A stretch of DNA of 64,000 nt from contig CAVZTA010000006.1 of assembly GCA_963778025.1 (NCBI GenBank), forward strand, positions 62,001 through 126,000, read 5' to 3'. Each line of letters starts with the position of its first letter. Within the stretch, counting starts at the first letter, position 1. Origin of the DNA: CAVZTA01 sp963778025. Its GTDB lineage: Bacteria; Chloroflexota; Limnocylindria; Limnocylindrales; CSP1-4. The translations under genes were made by a program, and so were the position numbers. Below are positions 8,733-14,706 of the stretch, piece after piece. The notes beneath the pieces were generated by a model. It had not been told where the DNA came from. It ran no database searches and saw nothing but the letters and a program-made list of their open reading frames with translations.

Positions 8733-9407
8733 ATGTTCGTGCTCGTCATCGGCGGCGGGAAGGTCGGCTACTACCTGTCGAAGGAGCTCATCGACTCGGG
8801 CCATGAGGTCGTGCTCATGGAGAAGGATCGCGGGCGCGCGGACCAGATCGCGGATGAGATCGGTTCGATCGTCGTCGCCCACGACGGCTGCGAGGGCAAG
8901 TACCTCAAGGAGGCCGGCGCCAAGCGAGCGGACATCGTGGCCGCGGTCACGGGCGACGACGAGGACAACCTCGTGATCTGCCAGATGGCCAAGCACCACT
9001 TCGACGTCCCGCGGACGATCGCCCGGGTCAACAACCCCAAGAACGAGGAGCTGTTCCGCCACCTCGGCGTCGACGAGATCATCAGCCCGACGCGGATGAT
9101 CCTGGGCTCGATCGAGCAGGACATCCCGGTCCACGAGCTGCTCCATCTCGCGGCGCTCGAGGGCGAGCTGGAGATCATCGAGGCGCACCTGCAGGAGGGC
9201 TCGCCGGCCATCGGCCGGAGCGCGAGCGACATCTCGATCCCGGACGCCTGCTCGCTGCTGACCGTCGTCCGCGACGGGAAGGCCGTGAAACCGGATGGCG
9301 CGCTCGTCCTGCGCGAGGGCGACAAGGTGATCGCGATCGGCCGCGCCGACTGCGAGATCCCGCTCCGTGCCCAGCTCATCGGCGATCACGAGAACGGCGC
9401 CGGCTGA
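8733..9407 (+). CDS. trkA: TrkA-type RCK protein with RCK_N and RCK_C domains
   Basis: 224 residues. The RCK_N domain (1-130) begins MFVLVIGGGKVGYYLSKEL, with VVLMEKD closing the nucleotide site. The RCK_C domain (about 140-220) contains LEIIEAHLQEGSPAIGRS and LVLREGDKVIAIGR. This is the full-length partner of the preceding truncated paralogue, and the two probably assemble into a mixed RCK ring. It is the last gene of the K+ block; a run of hairpins follows before the heat-shock promoter. Confidence 0.85.
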   Translation: MFVLVIGGGKVGYYLSKELIDSGHEVVLMEKDRGRADQIADEIGSIVVAHDGCEGKYLKEAGAKRADIVAAVTGDDEDNLVICQMAKHHFDVPRTIARVNNPKNEELFRHLGVDEIISPTRMILGSIEQDIPVHELLHLAALEGELEIIEAHLQEGSPAIGRSASDISIPDACSLLTVVRDGKAVKPDGALVLREGDKVIAIGRADCEIPLRAQLIGDHENGAG

Positions 9408-9734
9408 GGCGCCGAACCTCGCTCGCAGGTCCGCCGACCGGGCGCTCGACGCGGCATACCCCGGCCCGTGATCGCCTGGTGTGCATCTCGGGGACCGGCG
9501 AGGTCCAAGCAGCGGCGCAGACCGTCCGTGTCGCGGTTCCCGCCCGCCTGATGTGCGCGGAGCCGCGCAAGGTGGGCGCCGAGCACCCCTGACGACGGGC
9601 TTGTGCCGCCCCACGTCGCGATCTGCACATGGGGCGGTCACGGGACCGCCCATGGGCTACAGGGAGGTCCCGGCAGGTGGTGCCACCCAGCACCGACCAC
9701 TGTAGGGGAACCGGAGTGGCACCCTGCCCCAACT
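9408..9734. other. intergenic region between K+ block and heat-shock block
   Basis: 327 bases with no convincing gene; all frames give Arg/Pro/Gly-rich peptides. It holds the overlapping hairpins at 9606-9653 and then leads into the hsp20 promoter. Confidence 0.6.
9606..9653 (+). other. overlapping, mutually exclusive hairpins
   Basis: Arm A 9606-9616, arm B 9627-9639 and arm C 9644-9653. B (around ATGGGGCGGTC) can pair with A (CCGCCCCACGT, one mismatch) or with C (GACCGCCCAT, one bulged G, 4-base loop). Both stems are GC-rich. Such three-arm geometry is seen in attenuators, but there is no T-tract and the hsp20 promoter lies downstream, so it would belong to the trkA 3' region. Confidence 0.4.
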
Positions 9735-9755
9735 CTTGACAACACCATTGTCAGG
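9735..9755. promoter_or_regulatory. HAIR operator (HspR binding site) overlapping hsp20 promoter
   Basis: CTTGACAA (9735-9742) and TTGTCAGG (9748-9755) form an inverted repeat with exactly the CTTGA-N11-TCAAG geometry of the HspR-associated inverted repeat (consensus CTTGAGT-N7-ACTCAAG), with one base off in the right arm. A perfect -35 TTGACA (9736-9741) lies inside it and TCTAGT (9758-9763) fits a -10 at 16-base spacing. HspR bound here would block RNA polymerase. The hspR gene itself lies 0.6 kb downstream. Confidence 0.72.
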
Positions 9756-9763
9756 GTTCTAGT
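9736..9763 (+). promoter_or_regulatory. hsp20 promoter, TTGACA-16-TCTAGT
   Basis: The -35 hexamer is a full sigma70 consensus; the -10 matches four of six bases. The predicted start near 9770 gives a leader of about 50 bases that includes the hairpin at 9785-9804 and the AGGAGG ribosome-binding site at 9806-9811. Confidence 0.62.
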
Positions 9764-9784
9764 CTCCGTATCGACATACCACCA

Positions 9785-9804
9785 CTGGGGTCAGTGACCC
9801 CCAG
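9785..9804 (+). other. leader hairpin immediately upstream of hsp20 ribosome-binding site
   Basis: CTGGGGT (9785-9791) pairs with ACCCCCAG (9797-9804, one extra C) around a 5-base loop. The stem ends one base before AGGAGG. It could influence translation or mRNA stability; it does not sequester the ribosome-binding site itself, so a ROSE-type thermometer is not shown. Confidence 0.35.
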
Positions 9805-9819
9805 CAGGAGGATCGACGG

Positions 9820-10350
9820 ATGACGTTGACACGCCGCCCATCGCCCTTCAGCGAGCTTGTGACGCTTCGCCAGGCGATGGATCGCCTCTTCGATGAACCC
9901 TTCTTCCGCCCCGTGACCGGCGCGACCGGGAACGACGGCGGCAACCTCGCGCTCGACGTGCGCACCACCAAGGACGCGCTCCTCGTCGAGGCCGCGCTCC
10001 CGGGCGTGAAGCCCGAGGACGTGGACATCACGATCGAGAACGGCACCCTCGCCATCCGCGCCGAGACGAATGCCGAGCGGAGCGACACCGACGGCGACAG
10101 CCGCTGGCTCGTCCGCGAGATCAGCCGGGGCACGTTCGTGCGAACGGTCAGCCTGCCGAACGGCCTCGAGGCCGACCGGGCTCAGGCCACCTTCGAGAAC
10201 GGCGTGCTCAGCCTGCGCATCCCCAAGGCCGAGCAGGTGAAGCCGAAGCAGATCCGGATCTCCCCGGTCACGAACGGCACCGCCACGGCGACGAGCGAGG
10301 CATCGGCCAGCGGCGATGCCGAGCGGGCCGAGCCCGCATCCCAGGCCTAG
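9820..10350 (+). CDS. hsp20: small heat-shock protein, Hsp20/alpha-crystallin family
   Basis: 176 residues. A short N-terminal region (SELVTLRQAMDRLFDEPFFRP) precedes the alpha-crystallin domain (about 44-140): LALDVRTTKDALLVEAALPG, EDVDITIENGTLAIRAE, FVRTVSLPNGLEADRAQA, FENGVLSLRIPKAE. A C-terminal IRI (I-x-I type) anchoring motif is followed by an Ala/Ser-rich tail. It is an ATP-independent holdase for unfolding proteins in the cytosol. AGGAGG lies eight bases before ATG 9820. First gene after the HAIR operator, and followed by hspR, so expression is likely derepressed when HspR releases on heat shock. Confidence 0.92.
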   Translation: MTLTRRPSPFSELVTLRQAMDRLFDEPFFRPVTGATGNDGGNLALDVRTTKDALLVEAALPGVKPEDVDITIENGTLAIRAETNAERSDTDGDSRWLVREISRGTFVRTVSLPNGLEADRAQATFENGVLSLRIPKAEQVKPKQIRISPVTNGTATATSEASASGDAERAEPASQA

Positions 10351-10366
10351 CATCCGAGCACGCCCG

Positions 10367-10747
10367 ATGACCGCGCGCCGGCCGGACCGCGACCCCTCGC
10401 GGCCGGTCTATGTGATCAGCGTCGCCGCGACCCTCGTGTCGGCGCATCCGCGGACCCTCCGCATCTACGAGGACGAGGGTCTGGTCTGTCCGGCGCGCAC
10501 CCCGACCAACATCCGGCTCTACTCCGAGGAGGACATCCGGCGGATCCTCTGGATCCGGCACCTCACTCGCGACCGGGGCGTCAATCTGGCCGGCGTCCGG
10601 ACCCTGTTCGAGCTCGAGGAACGCCTCGGCACCAGGATCCTCGAGCGCCTGTACGACGAAGGAACGCGCGAAGGCGCCCGCGACGCCGCCGCCAAGGCGA
10701 CGGCCGAAGCGCCCGCAGCCGCGGAGGCCGAACGGGCCGAACGCTGA
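10367..10747 (+). CDS. hspR: HspR, MerR-family heat-shock repressor
   Basis: 126 residues from ATG 10367 (an upstream in-frame ATG at 10316 overlaps hsp20 and adds a low-complexity leader). It has the MerR winged-helix pattern VYVISVAATLVSAHPRTLRI, YEDEGLVCPART, RLYSEEDIRRI, and the HspR-specific RGVNLAGVRTLFELEE, then an Ala/Glu/Arg-rich tail. HspR represses chaperone and protease genes in Streptomyces and Mycobacterium through HAIR sites, with DnaK as co-repressor. Located 16 bases after hsp20 and ahead of lon, dnaJ and clpB, all known HspR-type targets, with a HAIR at the block start. It probably autoregulates. Confidence 0.9.
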   Translation: MTARRPDRDPSRPVYVISVAATLVSAHPRTLRIYEDEGLVCPARTPTNIRLYSEEDIRRILWIRHLTRDRGVNLAGVRTLFELEERLGTRILERLYDEGTREGARDAAAKATAEAPAAAEAERAER

Positions 10748-10775
10748 CCGTCGGCGCTCGGGGAGCAACCCCGAT

Positions 10776-10846
10776 CGCCGATCACCCATCCATCCGCCAT
10801 CATCCGTCGCCGACCGACGACCCGCCCGCGAGCCGCCGATCACCCA
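10776..10846 (+). repeat. 13-base direct repeat in hspR-lon spacer
   Basis: CGCCGATCACCCA occurs at 10776-10788 and 10834-10846, 58 bases apart, in the 118-base spacer. A small CGGGG-AGCAA-CCCCG hairpin (10759-10773) lies just upstream. No HAIR or clear promoter is visible, so lon may be read from the hsp20 promoter. The function of the repeat is unknown. Confidence 0.3.
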
Positions 10847-10865
10847 CCGAGGAGTACCACTCACC

Positions 10866-13337
10866 ATGCCGAAGCGATCCCGAGGGGACATCGCGACCCG
10901 CGAGCTGCCCCTGGTCGCCCTCCGCGAGACCGTCATCTTCCCCGAGATGATCGTCCCGCTCCAGGTCGGCCGCGAGAAGTCCGTGGCCGCCCTGAACGCG
11001 GCCGTCGAGCAGGGCGGCGCCATCGCGCTCGTCACGCAGCGCCAGCCGGAGCAGGAGGAGATCGTCGCCCCCGACGAGCTCTATCCGGTCGGCACGCTGG
11101 CCAAGATCGCCCAGGTCGTCCAGCTCCCGGACGGCACCGTGCGTGCCATCGTCCAGGGCCAGGGCCGCCTGCGCGTCCGTGGCTTCACCCAGACCGAGCC
11201 GTATCTCTCGGCGGACATCGAGGAGCTGACCGACAAGGACCCCGCGGGCGTCGAGATCCAGGCGCTCATGCGGACCGTCCAGGCGCAGATCGAGCAGTAC
11301 GTCGCGAACGGCGCCCCGGTCCCGCCGGAGGCGGCCGTCGCCGCGCGCAACATCACCGAGCCGGGCCTGCTCGCCGACATGGTCGCGTACAGCCCGGACA
11401 TGACCACCGAGCAGCGCCAGGAGCTCCTCGAGACCATCGAGGTCGAGGCGCGCCTCAAGCTCGTCAGCGGCTTCCTGGCCCGCCAGATCGAGATCCTCGA
11501 GCTCAAGGGGAAGATCCAGAGCGAGGTCAAGTCCGAGATGGACAAGACCCAGCGGGAGTACATCCTCCGCGAGCAGCTGAAGGCGATCCAGCGCGAGCTG
11601 GGCGAGGACGACCCGCAGCAGGCCGAGATCAACGAGCTGCGCGAGAAGGTCGAGCAGTCCGGGATGCCCGATGAGGTGCGCACGCGCGCCCTCAAGGAAG
11701 TCGACCGGATGAGCCGCATCCCGTCCGCCTCGCCCGAGGTCGGCGTGATCCGGACCTACGTCGACTGGCTCGTGGGCCTGCCGTGGACCGCGGCGACCGA
11801 CGACAACCTGGACATCAAGCTCGCCGCCACGATCCTCGACGAGGACCACTACGGGCTCGAGAAGATCAAGGAGCGCATCCTCGAGTACCTCGCGGTGCGC
11901 ACGCTCGCGGACACGATCCGCAGCCCGATCCTGCTGTTCGTCGGACCGCCCGGCGTCGGCAAGACCTCCCTGGGCAAGAGCATCGCCCGGGCGATGGGCC
12001 GCAAGTTCGTGCGGATGAGCCTCGGCGGCATCCACGACGAGGCGGAGATCCGCGGCCACCGGCGCACGTACATCGGCGCGCTGCCCGGCCGGATCATCCA
12101 GAGCATCAAGACCGCGGGCTCGAACAACCCGGTGTTCATGCTCGACGAGGTCGACAAGATCGGCATGGACTTCCGGGGTGACCCGTCGTCCGCGCTGCTC
12201 GAGGTCCTCGATCCGGAGCAGAACAACACCTTCCAGGACAACTACCTCGAGGTGCCGTTCGATCTCAGCAAGGTGCTGTTCATCGCGACGGCCAACCTGC
12301 TCGACACCATCCCGCCGCCGCTCCGCGACCGGATGGAGGTCATCCAGCTGCCGGGCTACACCCAGCAGGAGAAGGCGGGCATCGGGCGCCGGTTCCTCAT
12401 CCCCAAGCAGATGGAGAACCACGGGCTCAAGGCGAAGCACGTCGAGATCACCGACGTCGCCATGACCGAGCTGGTGCAGGCCTACACCAAGGAGGCCGGC
12501 GTCCGGAACCTGGAGCGCGAGCTCGCGAACATCATGCGCAAGGTGGCGCGGCAGGTCGCCGAGGGCCGCAAGCGCAAGGTCGTCGTCGACCTCAAGAAGC
12601 TCGAGGAGTACCTCGGCCCGCCGCGCTTCGAGTACGGCGAGCTGGAGTCCGAGGACCAGACCGGTTCGGCGACCGGACTCGTCGTGACCGAGGTCGGCGG
12701 CGATGTCGTCGCGGTCGAGGTCACCAAGATGGAGGGCAAGGAGGACTTCATCCTCACCGGCCAGCTGGGCGAGGTGATGCGGGAGTCCGCCCGGGCGGGC
12801 CTGTCGTGGATCCGCGCGCATTCGGCGGATCTCGGCATCACGCGCGAGACGTTCGAGAAGAACACCCTCCACATCCACGTGCCGGCCGGCGCGATCCCCA
12901 AGGACGGTCCGTCCGCCGGGATCACGATGGCCACGGCCATCGCGAGCGCCCTCACGGGCATCCCCGTCCGCAAGGACGTGGCGATGACCGGCGAGATCAC
13001 GCTCCGCGGCCGGGTGCTGCCGATCGGCGGGCTGAAGTCGAAGATCCTCGCGGCCCATCTCTCGGGTGCGGGCATGGTCATCATCCCGCGCAAGAACGAG
13101 AAGGACCTTCGGGACATCCCCGAGGAGATCCGGAAGCAGCTCAAGATCGTGCTCGTCGACTCGATGGAGCAGGTCCTCGAGACGGCCCTCCGGCGCAAGC
13201 CGAAGCCGCTCAAGGTCGTGCCCCCGACGGTCGTCGAGGGTGGCGACGAGCTGCCGAAGCCGGAGCCCGAGAGCCGGGTGCGCCGCTCGACGTTCCCCAC
13301 GCCCGAGCAGCCCCCGGTCGTCGTCCAGCGGAGCTGA
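10866..13337 (+). CDS. lon: ATP-dependent protease Lon
   Basis: 823 residues, the usual LonA length. Order: Lon substrate-binding N-domain (about 10-205, LVALRETVIFPEMIVPLQVG), coiled region (TQREYILREQLKAIQRELGE), AAA+ module with Walker A GPPGVGKTS (K366) and Walker B FMLDEVDKIG, sensor region, and the S16 protease domain with the catalytic Ser683 in PKDGPSAG and Lys726 in GGLKSKILAA. GAGGAGT lies about ten bases before ATG 10866. It degrades misfolded and regulatory proteins. Position in an HspR-linked cluster fits its heat-shock control in Actinobacteria. The C-terminal 40 residues are a Pro/Arg-rich extension. Confidence 0.96.
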   Translation: MPKRSRGDIATRELPLVALRETVIFPEMIVPLQVGREKSVAALNAAVEQGGAIALVTQRQPEQEEIVAPDELYPVGTLAKIAQVVQLPDGTVRAIVQGQGRLRVRGFTQTEPYLSADIEELTDKDPAGVEIQALMRTVQAQIEQYVANGAPVPPEAAVAARNITEPGLLADMVAYSPDMTTEQRQELLETIEVEARLKLVSGFLARQIEILELKGKIQSEVKSEMDKTQREYILREQLKAIQRELGEDDPQQAEINELREKVEQSGMPDEVRTRALKEVDRMSRIPSASPEVGVIRTYVDWLVGLPWTAATDDNLDIKLAATILDEDHYGLEKIKERILEYLAVRTLADTIRSPILLFVGPPGVGKTSLGKSIARAMGRKFVRMSLGGIHDEAEIRGHRRTYIGALPGRIIQSIKTAGSNNPVFMLDEVDKIGMDFRGDPSSALLEVLDPEQNNTFQDNYLEVPFDLSKVLFIATANLLDTIPPPLRDRMEVIQLPGYTQQEKAGIGRRFLIPKQMENHGLKAKHVEITDVAMTELVQAYTKEAGVRNLERELANIMRKVARQVAEGRKRKVVVDLKKLEEYLGPPRFEYGELESEDQTGSATGLVVTEVGGDVVAVEVTKMEGKEDFILTGQLGEVMRESARAGLSWIRAHSADLGITRETFEKNTLHIHVPAGAIPKDGPSAGITMATAIASALTGIPVRKDVAMTGEITLRGRVLPIGGLKSKILAAHLSGAGMVIIPRKNEKDLRDIPEEIRKQLKIVLVDSMEQVLETALRRKPKPLKVVPPTVVEGGDELPKPEPESRVRRSTFPTPEQPPVVVQRS

Positions 13338-13348
13338 GCGAGTCGCCC

Positions 13349-13582
13349 ATGGACCGGATCGACGAGCACGACGGGCCGTCCGCCGCCCGTCGGTCCGGCC
13401 TGGCCCCCGATGCCTTCGCGCGCATCACGCGCCGCAGCCGCGGCCGTGACGGGTCGAGTGGCATCACCTGGGTGCAAGGCCGGGCTCGGCGTGCGCGCCG
13501 AGGGGGGCTGCGCCGCGCCGATGGCGTCGGTCGCGTGACCTGGACACGCGAGGCGGCGGTGCCCGTCGCCTCCGAGGCGTGA
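13349..13582 (+). CDS. small basic hypothetical protein between lon and dnaJ
   Basis: 77 residues from ATG 13349. Not recognised. An acidic start (MDRIDEHDGPSAARRSG) is followed by an Arg-rich middle and ITWVQGRARRARRG. It begins 11 bases after the lon stop and ends two bases before the dnaJ ATG, spacing that fits an operon member. No strong ribosome-binding site is visible. It may be a small accessory or nucleic-acid-binding protein, or simply spacer with an open frame. Confidence 0.35.
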   Translation: MDRIDEHDGPSAARRSGLAPDAFARITRRSRGRDGSSGITWVQGRARRARRGGLRRADGVGRVTWTREAAVPVASEA

Positions 13583-13584
13583 CG

Positions 13585-14677
13585 ATGGACTACAAGGACT
13601 ACTACAGCGTCCTGGGCGTGCCCAAGACGGCGACCCAGGCCGAGATCAAGAAGGCGTTCCGGAAGCTCGCGCGGGACTTCCATCCCGACAAGAACCCGGG
13701 CGACAAGGCGGCCGAGAAGCAGTTCAAGGACGTCAACGAGGCGCACGCCGTCCTGTCCGACAAGGAGAAGCGGCAGCGCTACGACACCCTGGGCGCCGAC
13801 TGGGAGGCGTTCAGCCGTCAGGGGGGCGGGACGGGCGATCCGTTCGGGCCCGGGGGTCCGTTCGCGGGCTTCGCGCAGGGCTTCGGCGCCGGTGCCGCGG
13901 CGGGCAGGGCGGGCGGTGCTCGTGGCCGGCAAGGGGACGTCCGCTGGGAGTTCCGCACCTCGGGTGGTGGCGCCGGCGACGCGGCCGGCTTCAGCGACTT
14001 CTTCCGGATGATGTTCGGCGAGGGCGGTGCGTCGTCAGGTGGCCGCTCCGCGGGCGGATCCCGGACGCGCGGCTCGGCCAGCGGCGGTACCGATGCCGGT
14101 GGCGCGAGCTTCGGCGACATCCTGTCCCAGATGGGCTACCAGGCCGACGAGGGACCCGCCCGCCGTCCGGTCGGGGTGGCCGAGGCCGCCGCCGAGCTGA
14201 CGCTCGAGGAAGCCTTCCACGGGACGACCCGCCTCGTCGAGGTCGAAGGGAAGCGCTACGAGGTGAGCATCCCCAAGGGCGTCGACACCGGCAGCCGCGT
14301 GAAGCTGTCGGGCAAGGGTCCCGGCGGCCGTGACCTGGTCGTCACCGTGAAGCTCCTCGCGCATCCGATCTTCACGCGCAAGGGCGCGGACCTCGAGCGC
14401 GAGCTCCTCCTCACCCTCGAGGAAGCGCTGCTGGGCGCCGAGGTGCCCGTCACGACGCTCAAGGGCCGCATCCTGCTGACCATCCCCGCCGGCACGCCAG
14501 ACCGGCAAGACGTTCCGGCTCACCGGCCAGGGCATGCCCCGCCTGCGAGCCGACGGCTCGGGCGATCTGTATGTGAAGACCCGCGTCGTCCTCCCGAGGA
14601 CCCTCGACGACGACGCCAAGGCCGCCGCGAAGCGGTTCCTCGACCTCGTCGCTCAGCCCGACCCCCGGGTGACCTGA
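13585..14677 (+). CDS. dnaJ: DnaJ/CbpA-type co-chaperone (one frameshift)
   Basis: About 363 residues after correction. J-domain (1-68) with DYYSVLGVPKTATQAEIKKA and the HPD triad in DFHPDKNPG; a long Gly/Phe-rich linker (GGPFAGFAQGFGAG); no zinc-finger CxxCxGxG repeats, so CbpA-type (class II); C-terminal substrate-binding domain with LTLEEAFHGTTRLVEV and GSRVKLSGKGPGGRDLVVTV. At 14497-14498 one extra C in GGCACGCCAGACC breaks the frame: the corrected reading gives TQTGKTFRLTGQGMPRLR and a stop at 14675-14677. Uncorrected, the frame runs straight into clpB and mimics a DnaJ-ClpB fusion. It stimulates DnaK ATPase. Confidence 0.87.
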
Positions 14678-14706
14678 GCACCGAACCCCACACCGAGACG
14701 GATCAG

